NCBI GenBank assembly: GCA_964497975.1 | Contig: CAZCFO010000001.1 | Coordinates: 372,001 to 436,000, forward strand | Direction of reading: 5' to 3' | From: JABFSS01 sp964497975 | GTDB lineage: Bacteria > Patescibacteriota > Gracilibacteria > Peribacterales > Peribacteraceae | Length of the DNA: 64,000 nt | Notes under the pieces: model-generated | Databases searched by the model: none | Told to the model about the DNA's origin: nothing | What the model saw: only the letters and a program-made list of their open reading frames with translations | In this document: in pieces, positions 23,887 through 32,240 of the stretch | Layout: every line of letters begins with the position of its first letter | How positions within the stretch are numbered: the stretch's first letter is position 1 | Position numbers and translations under genes: made by a program

Positions 23887-24648
23887 TTATAGGCGGATTG
23901 GGAATCCCTCCGCACTCAGAAACCGCTTCGCTTCCAGGGGGGTTTGTTGTGTGAAGTGATAGATGCTGGCGGCTGCGACCGCAGAGGCCTTGCTGCCGCG
24001 CAGCACGGCAGCCATATCGGCGTAGCTCCCCGCCCCTCCCGAGGCGATGACCGGGATGCTGACCGCCTCGCTCACGCGGCGGGTCAGTTCGATGTCGTAG
24101 CCGTCCATCATGCCGTCATGATCGATGGACGTGATGAGGATCTCCCCCGCCCCGCGCTTTTCGGCATCCTTCGCGACCTCGACGGGATCGCGGCCCGTCG
24201 GTTTTGTTCCGGCGTGCGAGAAGCATTCCCAGGTGTCGGGGCCGGTCTTCTTCGCATCGATGGACGCGACGATGCACTGCACGCCGAAGCTCTCCGCGAT
24301 CTGCGTGACAAGCTCCGGGACTTCGTAGAGCGCGGTATTGAGCGCGATCTTATCGGCGCCCACCTGCAGGAGCCTGCGGACATCCTCCACGGAACGGATT
24401 CCGCCGCCCACCGTGAGCGGCATGAAGCACTCGTCCGCCAGTTCGTCGATGAGTCCGAAGTCGGTGGAACGGTTCTGTTTGGTCGCAAGGATATCGAGGA
24501 AGATCAGCTCGTCCACCTCGCGCATGTTGTACACCTTCACAAACTGCATCGGCGCGCCCACGCGCCGCCACGAATCGAAGCCCTTGCCCTTCACGAGCTG
24601 GGTATCGGTATAGAGGAGCGTGGGGATGACGCGGATCTTGTTCGGCAT
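23887..24648 (-). CDS. HisF paralogue (imidazole glycerol phosphate synthase cyclase-like)
   Basis: 253 residues, TIM barrel. VIPTLLYTDTQLVKG replaces the usual HisF start (RIIPCLD), as in the WbpG-associated HisF2 group. LTVGGGIRSVEDV, ADKIALNT, VASIDAKK, ILITSIDHDGMMDGYD and VIASGGAGSYADM are the phosphate-binding loops and catalytic Asp (TSIDHDG). It overlaps hisH (TGATG). With HisH it should supply ammonia to the PseA/WbpG amidotransferase, making an acetamidino (or formamidino) group; no other his gene is present, so histidine synthesis is unlikely. Confidence 0.88.
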   Translation of the reverse strand: MPNKIRVIPTLLYTDTQLVKGKGFDSWRRVGAPMQFVKVYNMREVDELIFLDILATKQNRSTDFGLIDELADECFMPLTVGGGIRSVEDVRRLLQVGADKIALNTALYEVPELVTQIAESFGVQCIVASIDAKKTGPDTWECFSHAGTKPTGRDPVEVAKDAEKRGAGEILITSIDHDGMMDGYDIELTRRVSEAVSIPVIASGGAGSYADMAAVLRGSKASAVAAASIYHFTQQTPLEAKRFLSAEGFPIRL

Positions 24649-25271
24649 CAGAAGGGCAGGGAAAGGAAGTTGCGCAGCAGCTGAAAACCCACGCGCTGGC
24701 TCTTTTCGGGATGGAACTGGGTCGCATGGATGTTGCCGTATTGCAGCGAAGCCGCGAATCCCCCGCCGTAGTCGCACGTGCCGATGACGATGGCGGGATC
24801 CCTGGGGACGAAGACGAAACTGTGCACGAAGTAGAAATCTTTCCGCTCCGGGATTCCGGCGAACAGCGCCGAGGCGCGCCGGTAGCTCACCTCGTCCCAC
24901 CCGATGTGCGGGATGCGCTCTCCGGGTCGGGGTTCGAGCTTGCGCACTTCCCCGGGAACGAGTCCCAGGCCTTCCGTCTCCGTGACCTCGAACCCGCGGG
25001 TCGCGAGCAACTGCATGCCGAGGCAGATGCCGAGCAGCGGAACCCTGTTGCCGACCACCTGCTCGTGCAGAGCCTTGTCGAGACCCTTCGCTCGCAGATT
25101 GCGCATGGCATCGGGAAACGCGCCGACGCCGGGAAGGATGATGCGCTGGGCATCGGCGACCTCTTTGGGATCATCGGTAATGAACGGCTCGCCGCCGCAT
25201 TCCTCCGTCGCGCGGGCGATGGAATCAAGGTTGCAGAGCCCGTGGTCGATGATGGCGATGCGGTTCATCAT
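24648..25271 (-). CDS. HisH paralogue (glutamine amidotransferase)
   Basis: 207 residues, class I glutamine amidotransferase. Catalytic triad: Cys83 in LLGICLGMQLL, His187 and Glu189 in QFHPEKSQ. The oxyanion strand ILPGVGAFPDAM is typical of HisH. It releases ammonia from glutamine for the HisF-like partner and the amidotransferase upstream. Two ATGs are adjacent (25271 and 25268); TACTTT lies 4 or 7 bases before them. Confidence 0.9.
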   Translation of the reverse strand: MMNRIAIIDHGLCNLDSIARATEECGGEPFITDDPKEVADAQRIILPGVGAFPDAMRNLRAKGLDKALHEQVVGNRVPLLGICLGMQLLATRGFEVTETEGLGLVPGEVRKLEPRPGERIPHIGWDEVSYRRASALFAGIPERKDFYFVHSFVFVPRDPAIVIGTCDYGGGFAASLQYGNIHATQFHPEKSQRVGFQLLRNFLSLPF

Positions 25272-25315
25272 TCATAAAGTACCACAGCCGCAAATCTTCG
25301 ATGTGCGGCGCAGGA

Positions 25316-26479
25316 TCAAACGTTGTCGTAGTTCACCTTCGTCAGGTTGCCGTCCTTGTCTTTGACGAGGTTCCCCTTGGAGTCGCACAGGAACAGCTTC
25401 TTGTTGGTGAAGCGGTCGCAGATCTTGATGAACTCGTCGAGCGACACGCCCATCGGCTCGATCATCTGCTCGATGGTGATGCCGAGGTATTCCCAGGGGA
25501 ATTTGCCGTCATGCATCTTGATGAGCTTGATGCCGTCTTCGCGGGTGAGTCGTCCGCGGCGGATCTGCATGCAGGCGAGGTCGGTGGCGCGTCCGAAGCC
25601 GTACTTGAGGAACTTGAAGTAGTCGTGCGGGCCCATGAGCGCGTTATCGAGGTTCTCATAATCGCCCAATGACCCCTCGACGGTCTGGCCATAGGTCTTC
25701 ATGCCGTGCGCCTGCGCGATGAACGCGTTCGTCCAGCCGTCCCACGGCATGTAGTAGCCGAGATACAGGCCCGTGACGCCCACGCGCTGCAGGTCGGCGT
25801 CGTCGGGATACGTGTAATAAATGAGGTCGCGCTTCTCGATGCCGTCCTGCCCGATAAGATCGCTCACGCGGAGGCCCAGCAGTCCGCCGAACTCCTCCAG
25901 CCAGCGGCGGTCGAGGATGTTGTTGTTTGCCGCGCCGGCGGGGCCGCCGTACTCGTGCTGCGCGTTCTCGCCCCAGATGAGGAGCGGCACGCCGGTCTGG
26001 ACCGCGACGTGCACGGGAATCGTGAAGATGGCGATATGCTCCGGCCAGAGGATGTCGCCGACCTGGCGCAGAGCCAGCCGGTTGATCTTTTTGCGGACGA
26101 CCGGGTTCATGGTGATCTCGATGTAATCGACGCCGAGGTTTTTGAGGTTCTCGATGTTGTAGCGGCCGATGTCGGTGAGGATGTCGGTGCTGCCGGTGAC
26201 GCAGAGCGGGTTCATGCCGAGCTCGAGCATCCGGATCACCTGGTAGGTGCTGTCCTTGCCGCCGCTCACCGGAACGATGCAGTCGTGCCTGGTGCCGTTC
26301 TTGGAGCGGTATTTTTCGAGGAGCGCTTTCAGTTCTTTCTTGCGCTGATCCCAGTCGACTTCCTTGCGCTGCTCGAAATGACGGCACGCGCTGCAGACGC
26401 CTTCGGCGTCCATTTTCAAATCGGGCTTCGTCGAGGGCATCACGCACCTGGTGCAGTACTGGAGTCGGTAGGTTTCCAT
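25316..26479 (-). CDS. N-acetyl sugar amidotransferase (PseA/WbpG family)
   Basis: 387 residues. N-terminal zinc cysteines C9, C12, C29, C32 (YCTRCVMP, CSACRHF) and the adenylating PP-loop SGGKDS at 72-77 are diagnostic, as are IWGENAQHEYGG and GYYMPWDGW. PseA converts the C7 acetamido of CMP-pseudaminate (or its precursor) to acetamidino; WbpG does a similar reaction on a mannosaminuronate with HisH2/HisF2 supplying ammonia. The HisH/HisF pair directly downstream fits. Start ATG 26479 is set by TTGCGG-17-TACACT and 6 bases to ATG; the upstream extension in this frame is not conserved-looking. Confidence 0.9.
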   Translation of the reverse strand: METYRLQYCTRCVMPSTKPDLKMDAEGVCSACRHFEQRKEVDWDQRKKELKALLEKYRSKNGTRHDCIVPVSGGKDSTYQVIRMLELGMNPLCVTGSTDILTDIGRYNIENLKNLGVDYIEITMNPVVRKKINRLALRQVGDILWPEHIAIFTIPVHVAVQTGVPLLIWGENAQHEYGGPAGAANNNILDRRWLEEFGGLLGLRVSDLIGQDGIEKRDLIYYTYPDDADLQRVGVTGLYLGYYMPWDGWTNAFIAQAHGMKTYGQTVEGSLGDYENLDNALMGPHDYFKFLKYGFGRATDLACMQIRRGRLTREDGIKLIKMHDGKFPWEYLGITIEQMIEPMGVSLDEFIKICDRFTNKKLFLCDSKGNLVKDKDGNLTKVNYDNV

Positions 26480-26485
26480 GCGCGC

Positions 26486-26514
26486 AGTGTACGAAAGGAA
26501 CGCTCTTGCCGCAA
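26486..26514 (-). promoter_or_regulatory. Promoter TTGCGG-17-TACACT, leaderless
   Basis: On the minus strand: TTGCGG (26509-26514), 17-base spacer, TACACT (26486-26491), 6 bases, ATG (26479). It would drive the amidotransferase-hisH-hisF part of the Pse operon. Confidence 0.6.
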
Positions 26515-26537
26515 CGCGGCGAATGTCCTCCAAACGA

Positions 26538-26565
26538 TTGTTTATGCGCGGAAAATCGATATCCT
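26538..26565 (+). promoter_or_regulatory. Promoter TTGTTT-16-TATCCT for the SLH protein
   Basis: TTGTTT (26538-26543), 16 bases, TATCCT (26560-26565), then 10 bases to ATG 26576. Divergent from the amidotransferase promoter. Confidence 0.5.
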
Positions 26566-26575
26566 TTCAGGTCAT

Positions 26576-27835
26576 ATGCTTCACATTCTCCTCTCCCTCC
26601 TCCTTCCGGCCGTCTTGGCCGCGTCGTTTATCGACGTGAAGGATACCCACACCTTCTTCGATGCCGCGACCTATTGGTCGGAGAAGGGCGTTATCCAGGG
26701 CTACCCCGACGGACACTTCAAAGCATACCGGACGGTGAACCGCGCCGAGGCGGTGAAGATGGTGATCGGATCGATGGGCATTGAAGCGAAGACGGGCGTA
26801 TCGCCGTTCCCCGATGTTCCCAAGGACGCGTGGTATCTCCCCTATCTGCTCGTCGCCAAGGACAAGGGGCTGATCAAGGGGTATCCCGATGGGACGTTCC
26901 GGGGCGAGCAGTCGATCACGTTCGCGGAACTTTCGAAGATCGCCTCCGTGAGTGCAGGTTTTGAGGGAGGCGCGGCCGCCGATCCCTGGTACCAGCCGTA
27001 CCTGAAATATCTCGAAGACCATGCGGCGATTCCCACGACCGTCGTCTCTCTCCATGCGCCCGCCACGCGCGGCGAACTTGCCGAAGTCCTGTTCCGGCTG
27101 AAGACGGGGAACATGGACAAGCCCTCGCTGAGCATCCCGGCAGTTGAACAGAGCACGGCACAGGCGGCGGCAGCCCCTCACGGAGGGCCGGCTGAGGGAA
27201 AGCTGCTAGTGGAAACGTTCGATGATGCCGATATGAACGGCTGGTCGGTGGTCGACGCCGGCGAGATCGATATTCCGTCGATGTGGACGGTGAAGACCAT
27301 CTCGGAGATTCCCGACGGCCAGACCGCGACATTCGATTCCCCCCGGCTGGTGCAGTACGAAAACACGTACAACAAGGACTCGACGATCGAATCGGGACGA
27401 CTGGGAACGTATGCGTACTGGAACGCTCCTGCAGCGAAGAACTGGACCGACTACACGGCGACCTTCACGCTTCATTCACTCGATGACGACGGTATCGGCG
27501 TTCTGTTCCGCTACAAGGATGCGAAGAACTACTACAAGGTGGAGCTCGACAGCCAACGCAGCTTCGCCAAACTCTTCGTGATAAAGAACGGCCAGGAATC
27601 GATGATCGCGGAATCGAAGACGGCGTACCCGGTGAAGTCGGATTTCCAGGTGCGCGTGATCGCCCAGGGACAGAAATTATCGGTGAGCATCGGCGAAGCG
27701 AGCACCATCAACGACTCCAGTAGTGATCTCTTCGGTGTCGTGAACGACTCTTCCCATGCCACGGGCTCCGTGGGCCTCTACACCTGGGGCAGCATGGGCG
27801 TGGGCTTCGATGATGTGGTTGTGAAAGGGTTCTGA
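26576..27835 (+). CDS. Secreted SLH-domain protein with concanavalin-A-like C-terminal domain
   Basis: 419 residues. Signal peptide MLHILLSLLLPAVLAAS (cleavage about residue 16). SLH1 about 17-70 (IDVKDTHTFFDAATYW, IQGYPDGHFKAYRTVNRAE), SLH2 about 79-127 (FPDVPKDAWYLPYLL, IKGYPDGTFRGEQSITFAE), SLH3 degenerate about 135-180. After a linker, residues ~205-419 (ETFDDADMNGWSVVDAG, GIGVLFRYKDAKNYYKVEL, GSVGLYTWGSMGVGFDDV) form a LamG/DUF1080-like jelly roll that may bind sugar. SLH domains anchor proteins to pyruvylated or similar wall glycans. Its place inside the Pse operon suggests it is a carrier of, or binds, the glycan. The stop abuts the pseC stop. Start 26576 is the first ATG of the signal peptide; the frame stays open far upstream by chance. 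Confidence 0.9.
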   Translation: MLHILLSLLLPAVLAASFIDVKDTHTFFDAATYWSEKGVIQGYPDGHFKAYRTVNRAEAVKMVIGSMGIEAKTGVSPFPDVPKDAWYLPYLLVAKDKGLIKGYPDGTFRGEQSITFAELSKIASVSAGFEGGAAADPWYQPYLKYLEDHAAIPTTVVSLHAPATRGELAEVLFRLKTGNMDKPSLSIPAVEQSTAQAAAAPHGGPAEGKLLVETFDDADMNGWSVVDAGEIDIPSMWTVKTISEIPDGQTATFDSPRLVQYENTYNKDSTIESGRLGTYAYWNAPAAKNWTDYTATFTLHSLDDDGIGVLFRYKDAKNYYKVELDSQRSFAKLFVIKNGQESMIAESKTAYPVKSDFQVRVIAQGQKLSVSIGEASTINDSSSDLFGVVNDSSHATGSVGLYTWGSMGVGFDDVVVKGF

Positions 27836-29029
27836 TCACTTTGCGTAGGCACCCGTGACCTTCTCAACTGCTCTGATGACATCCTGCGTGTCGCCGTCCG
27901 TCATGCCCGGCCACATCGGCAGCGTGATGATGGTTTTGAAAACCTTCTCTGCGACGGGACACATCCCCTCCTTTGTTCCGAGCTTCTTCCGATAAACCGG
28001 ATGGAGATGCACCGGAATGTAGTGAACGTTCACGCCAATGCCCTCCGCACGCAGCGCGTGGAAGACTTCGTCACGATCCGCCGTCAGTTTTTCGAGAGCA
28101 ATACGGATGACATACAAATGATAGCCGTGCATCACGCCCTTGCGGACGACGAGCGGCTTCAGGAGTTCGTTTGAAGCGAAGGCGGCATCGTATTTTGCAG
28201 CGATCGCCTGCCGGCGCTTCGCCCACGCGGGAAGTTTCTTGAGCTGACTGAGACCCAGCGCGCATTGAATGTCCGTCAGCCGATAGTTGTACCCGACGTC
28301 GGTGACCTCGTAGAACCACGATCCTTTGGTTTCGCGTTCGCGGTGATCGCTCGTGAGGCAGTGGTTGCGGAATGCGCGCATGATCTTCGCCTTGTCGGGA
28401 TCGTCGGTTGTGATCATGCCTCCTTCTCCCGTCGTCAGCGGTTTGACGGGATGGAAGCTGAATGTACTCAGATCCGCGAGCGAGCCCACGGGCTTGCCGT
28501 TGAGCGAGCCGCCCAGGGCGTGACAGGCATCGGCGATGATGGGAAGCGGTCCCGTGACCTTCCGAAGCGCGTCGTAATCGCAAGGCTGTCCGGCATAGTC
28601 GACAGCGATGACGGCCTTCGTCTTCTTCGTGATTTTGGATTGAACCGAGCCGGGATCGATGAGGAGTGTATCCGGATCGACATCGGCGAATACCGGCGTG
28701 CCGCCTTCAAACAGCACGCAGTTGGCGCTTGCGGCGAAGGTCATGGCCGGAACAATCACCTCATCTCCGGGTTTGATGTCCAGCGCGCGGACCGCCGCAT
28801 GCAGCGCGGCCGTGCCGTTGCTGACGGCGACGGCTTCTTTTGAGCCGGTGACCGCCGCGAATGCCTTCTCGAACTCCCCCACCGTGGGACCCGTGGTGAG
28901 CCAGGCGGACTTGAGCTGATCGGTAACCGCGCGGATATCGTCATCATCAATAGTCTGACGACCATACGAAAGAACCGTCGACCGGACGGGGGTGCCGCCA
29001 TTAATGGCCAACGAGGACGTATCAGACAT
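27836..29029 (-). CDS. pseC: UDP-4-amino-4,6-dideoxy-N-acetyl-altrosamine transaminase
   Basis: 397 residues, DegT/DnrJ/EryC1 aminotransferase. The PLP lysine is K196 in FSFHPVKPLTTGEGG, the sequence typical of PseC. SNGTAALHAAVRALDI, VIVPAMTFAASANCVLFEGG and IIADACHALGG are further family blocks. It transfers the amino group of glutamate to C4 of the PseB product. It shares a strand with pseB (29277-30245) across a large inverted repeat. TACACT lies 6 bases before ATG 29029. Confidence 0.9.
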   Translation of the reverse strand: MSDTSSLAINGGTPVRSTVLSYGRQTIDDDDIRAVTDQLKSAWLTTGPTVGEFEKAFAAVTGSKEAVAVSNGTAALHAAVRALDIKPGDEVIVPAMTFAASANCVLFEGGTPVFADVDPDTLLIDPGSVQSKITKKTKAVIAVDYAGQPCDYDALRKVTGPLPIIADACHALGGSLNGKPVGSLADLSTFSFHPVKPLTTGEGGMITTDDPDKAKIMRAFRNHCLTSDHRERETKGSWFYEVTDVGYNYRLTDIQCALGLSQLKKLPAWAKRRQAIAAKYDAAFASNELLKPLVVRKGVMHGYHLYVIRIALEKLTADRDEVFHALRAEGIGVNVHYIPVHLHPVYRKKLGTKEGMCPVAEKVFKTIITLPMWPGMTDGDTQDVIRAVEKVTGAYAK

Positions 29030-29035
29030 AGAACA

Positions 29036-29041
29036 AGTGTA
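29036..29041 (-). promoter_or_regulatory. Leaderless-type -10 TACACT for pseC
   Basis: TACACT, 6 bases, ATG (29029). Confidence 0.5.
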
Positions 29042-29059
29042 TCAGAGCATGCCTAAGCG

Positions 29060-29278
29060 AGGGTTCCTCGTACGCTCGTGCCTCTGGCACGAGCTACTCG
29101 GAATGACAAACAAAAGATAATCCAAACGCCTCGATACGCTCCCGGCGCCGCCGGGAGCTACTCGGCGCCTGCGTCGAGTAGATCGCGCGTAGCGCGATCG
29201 TATCGAGACGCAATTGTTTAAAAAGCGTTTGTCATTCCGAGTAGTTCGCCGCAGAGCGGCAAACGTACGAGGAACCCT
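29060..29278. repeat. Nested inverted repeat: four variable-stem hairpins with common flanks
   Basis: Outer arms 29060-29111 and 29227-29278 are inverses (GGTTCCTCGTACG ... CTACTCGGAATGACAAAC), each interrupted by its own hairpin: stem CTCGTGCC (29075-29093) and stem TTCGCCGC-like (29245-29263). An inner pair, 29127-29168 and 29171-29211, repeats the plan with stems CTCCCGGC and ATCGCGC. The flanks are conserved and the stems differ but stay self-complementary. The right end overlaps the pseB stop codon. Confidence 0.85.
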
Positions 29279-30245
29279 ACGCCTCCACCATCGCCTTCAG
29301 CTGCTCCGGCGTCAGCCATTCGGTGTTCGTGTCGCTCACGTAGCGGAAGCCCTCGGGCGGCTTTTTGCCCGCGATCGCCTCCATGGGCCAGGAAGGACTG
29401 TTGGGGGCGATGACGTACCGGTCGTCCTGCTCCATGGAATGGGGCGCCTCGTCCTCCGAGAGCATGGATTCGTGCAGCTTCTCACCCGGGCGGATGCCGA
29501 TGGTCTCCACTTCGCATCCGGGGGCGATGGCCTTGGCCAGATCGGTCACGCGCATGCTGGGGATCTTGGGGACGAAGATCTCGCCTCCCTGCATCTGCTC
29601 GGCGCTCCGGATGACGAACCGCGCGGCCTGGTCCAGCGTGATCCAGAAGCGCGTCATGCGCGGATCGGTGATCGTGACCTTGCCGGTCGTGCGCTGCTTG
29701 ATGAAGAGCGGCACCACGCTGCCGCGGCTGCCGACGACGTTGCCGTACCGCACGCAGCAGAACCGCGTGGGGTGCATGCCGCTGTACGCGTTGCCCTGCA
29801 CGAAGAGCTTCTCGGCGACTAGCTTGGTGGCGCCGTACAGGTTGACCGGATTCACGGCCTTGTCGGTGGAGAGGGCGACGACTTTTTTGACGCCCGCGTC
29901 GAGCGCGGCCTCGACGATGTTTCTGGCGCCCATGATGTTCGTCATCACGGCCTCGAACGGGTTGTACTCGCACGTGGGCACCTGCTTGAGCGCGGCCGCG
30001 TGCACCACCAGGTCCACGCCGTCCATGGCGCGGCGCAGGCGGTTCTGGTCGCGCACGTCGCCCACGAAGTACCGCATGCTCTCGTGATCGAACCCCTGCA
30101 TGCGCATGTCGTACTGCTTGAGCTCGTCGCGGCTGAAGACGATGATCTTCTTCGGGTGGTATTCCTTGAGGAGGATCTCGACGAATTTCTTCCCGAAGGA
30201 ACCCGTGGAGCCGGTGACGAGGATGGAGGAGGAGGACCAGTTCAT
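29277..30245 (-). CDS. pseB: UDP-GlcNAc 4,6-dehydratase (inverting)
   Basis: 322 residues from ATG 30245; the longer upstream reading translates the 9-bp repeat array and is rejected. Short-chain dehydrogenase fold: GSTGSFGKKF (12-21), SRDELKQYDMR, and AALKQVPTCEYNPFEA, which marks the PseB/FlaA1 group. Catalytic residues D128 and K129 in STDKAVNP and Y137 with K141 in LYGATK. It makes UDP-2-acetamido-2,6-dideoxy-beta-L-arabino-hexos-4-ulose, the first step to pseudaminic acid. AATAAT lies 6 bases before the ATG. Confidence 0.92.
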   Translation of the reverse strand: MNWSSSSILVTGSTGSFGKKFVEILLKEYHPKKIIVFSRDELKQYDMRMQGFDHESMRYFVGDVRDQNRLRRAMDGVDLVVHAAALKQVPTCEYNPFEAVMTNIMGARNIVEAALDAGVKKVVALSTDKAVNPVNLYGATKLVAEKLFVQGNAYSGMHPTRFCCVRYGNVVGSRGSVVPLFIKQRTTGKVTITDPRMTRFWITLDQAARFVIRSAEQMQGGEIFVPKIPSMRVTDLAKAIAPGCEVETIGIRPGEKLHESMLSEDEAPHSMEQDDRYVIAPNSPSWPMEAIAGKKPPEGFRYVSDTNTEWLTPEQLKAMVEA

Positions 30246-30295
30246 GAGGTGATTATTGTGATCTGGCAGCGGTAGGAATGCAATGCACTGGTAAA

Positions 30296-30369
30296 GGGCA
30301 CAGAGGGCACCGAAGGTGCACAGGAAACAGACGTCTTCTGTTGCGTCTGTGCTTTCTGTGCCGTCTGAT
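30296..30369. repeat. Inverted 9-bp arrays (four units per arm)
   Basis: Left arm: GGGCACAGA, GGGCACCGA, AGGTGCACA, GGAAACAGA; after CG, right arm: TCTTCTGTT, GCGTCTGTG, CTTTCTGTG, CCGTCTGAT. The inverse of the left arm is the same CCTCTGTGC-type unit found at 2367 and 33464. It sits just downstream of the ABC transporter stop (30374). Confidence 0.82.
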
Positions 30370-30373
30370 TCGT

Positions 30374-32188
30374 TTAATTGAACTTCTGTGCTTCCCAATG
30401 CTCGGCGAACCTGCCCTTTCGGGAGAGCAACTCCTCCAATCCCCCCCGCTCGATGCAGCGGCCGTTCTCCAGGAACACAATCTTGTCGGCGTTCTTGATG
30501 GTACTCAGACGGTGCGCGATGACGATGGCGGTCTTGCCCTTGGAGACGTCGTCGATCGCTTCCTGGATGAGCTGCTCGGTCTTGCTGTCGAGCGAGCTGG
30601 TCGCCTCGTCGAGGATGAGGATGTCGGCGCCCTTGAGCAGAGCGCGGGCGATGCTGACGCGCTGCTTCTCGCCGCCGGAGAGTTTGACGCCGCGGTCGCC
30701 GATAAGCGTCTCAAGACCGTCGGGGAGACTGGCGATGAAGGATTCGAGGCGCGCGCGTTTGACCGCTTCGCGCAGGCGCTCCTCGCTGACGTTCTCGAGC
30801 CCGTACGTGATGTTGTACCGCAGCGATTCGTGGAGCAGCAGCGTCTCCTGGCTGACGAGCGCCATGTGCGCGCGGAGCGACGGCGTCGAGTAATCGCGGA
30901 TATCGCGGTCGTCGAGGAAGAGCGACTGCGGCGGGCAGTCGTAGTAGCGCAGCAGCAGGTTGATGATCGTCGTTTTGCCGGCGCCCGTGGGGCCGACGAT
31001 CGCGGTCATCTGTCCGCGGTCGATGGTGAACGACAGATTGTCGAGCACCGCGCGGTCGCTCGTGTAGCGGAAGGAAAGCGACTTGAACGCGATCTGGTTT
31101 TTGAGGCCCGGGAAGGATTCATCGCCGCCCCGCACGTACTCCTTGTCGGTCTCGTCGAACACCTTGAGCACTTCGTCGATGGGGCCGCTCGCGCCCGCCA
31201 TCGTGCTGCGGAACGACGTGAGAATGCCGAATTTGCTCGACGCGTTCACCACCAGATAGAAGTAGACGATAAAGGAGGACGCGGGGATGCTCTCGCCCTG
31301 TGCGGCAAGGTAGAACATGGCGCCGAGCAGGCACAGGATCGCCACCATGGTTTCGAGCTCCTGGATGGGCCGGACGAGTTCCTGCCACACGACCGTGCGC
31401 GACATCGCCTTCGCCATGTCGTCGCTCATGCGGCCGTAATTGCGGCCCTCGGCGTCTTCCATGTTGTACGAACTCACGAGCGGCAGCGTGGAGAGGATTT
31501 CGATGCTCTTGCTGCCCAGGCGCGACGCCGCGCTCGCCACGCGCTGCGAGATGGCGCGGATGCGGACGATGATGATGCGCACCGACCAGTGAAGGACGAC
31601 GAACAGCGGCAGCACGAAGACCGTGAGCTTCCAGGAGATCGTGAACATCACCGCGAGGTACGTGATGATGGAGAACAGCGCGTTCATGTGCTTGTCGATG
31701 CTCAGCAGCGGCCGCAGCGAGAGCTCGGCGAAGGACGAGAGAACGGTGGTGTGGTGGCCGACGCTCGTGCGGTCGAAGTAGAGTTTTCCGAAGCTCAGGT
31801 ACCGCGCGAAGATCATCCGGCGCAGATAGTGCGCCGCGCGGAACGCGAAGTGCGACATGCTGAGAATGGACCCGTAGCGCGTGATGTTTTTGACGATGAT
31901 GGCGATGACGAACAGGCTGAGCAGCAGCGCGATCAGGTTGCCGTTGGAATCCGTGATCGCGGAGGGGAGGTACGTGAGGAGCGTGCCCACCCCGCGCATC
32001 GTGCGCATGAAGCCGAAATCCATGGAGAGGGTCCCCTGCACGAGCGGGATGAGCAGGCCAACGCTCAAGCCCTCGAACGTCGCGGTGAGCATCGAGAGCC
32101 CCAGCGGGATCAGGAGATACGCGGGATTGATGTGGATCCGCCGCAGGAGCCGCATGATCTGGCCGAAGACCGTGAATTCGATGCTCAT
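30374..32188 (-). CDS. ABC transporter / lipid-linked glycan flippase (PglK/MsbA-like)
   Basis: 604 residues, a half-transporter with membrane domain (about 15-320, six spans) fused to its ATPase (about 350-600). Walker A GPTGAGKTT near residue 400, signature LSGGEKQRVS near 500, Walker B ILILDEATSS near 520, H-loop IAHRLSTI. It should act as a dimer in the inner membrane and flip a lipid-linked oligosaccharide or export a polymer made by the locus. Start ATG 32188; TATGAT (32198-32203) lies 9 bases upstream. A start 21 bases earlier is less likely because it precedes this box. Divergent from the GT4 gene at 32241. Confidence 0.9.
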   Translation of the reverse strand: MSIEFTVFGQIMRLLRRIHINPAYLLIPLGLSMLTATFEGLSVGLLIPLVQGTLSMDFGFMRTMRGVGTLLTYLPSAITDSNGNLIALLLSLFVIAIIVKNITRYGSILSMSHFAFRAAHYLRRMIFARYLSFGKLYFDRTSVGHHTTVLSSFAELSLRPLLSIDKHMNALFSIITYLAVMFTISWKLTVFVLPLFVVLHWSVRIIIVRIRAISQRVASAASRLGSKSIEILSTLPLVSSYNMEDAEGRNYGRMSDDMAKAMSRTVVWQELVRPIQELETMVAILCLLGAMFYLAAQGESIPASSFIVYFYLVVNASSKFGILTSFRSTMAGASGPIDEVLKVFDETDKEYVRGGDESFPGLKNQIAFKSLSFRYTSDRAVLDNLSFTIDRGQMTAIVGPTGAGKTTIINLLLRYYDCPPQSLFLDDRDIRDYSTPSLRAHMALVSQETLLLHESLRYNITYGLENVSEERLREAVKRARLESFIASLPDGLETLIGDRGVKLSGGEKQRVSIARALLKGADILILDEATSSLDSKTEQLIQEAIDDVSKGKTAIVIAHRLSTIKNADKIVFLENGRCIERGGLEELLSRKGRFAEHWEAQKFN

Positions 32189-32228
32189 ATCGTGTCCATC
32201 ATAGCGCACTTTTTCGCCTGCGATGGGC

Positions 32229-32234
32229 TAAAAT
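32229..32234 (+). promoter_or_regulatory. Leaderless-type -10 TAAAAT
   Basis: TAAAAT, 6 bases, GTG (32241). Confidence 0.5.
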
Positions 32235-32240
32235 GGCGCC

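Noticed and set aside
23887..25271. Histidine biosynthesis operon
   Set aside because: Only HisF and HisH are present, beside PseA/WbpG; HisF has the diverged VIPTLLY start of amidotransferase-linked paralogues.
18371..30245. Legionaminic or sialic acid pathway
   Set aside because: The synthase, dehydratase and transaminase match PseI, PseB and PseC (altro series) better than LegI/LegB/LegC or NeuB; no GDP-GlcNAc or NeuC-type epimerase gene is seen.
30246..30398. N-terminal extension of PseB
   Set aside because: It translates the 9-bp inverted array; PseB homology begins at MNWSSSS, and AATAAT lies 6 bases before that ATG.
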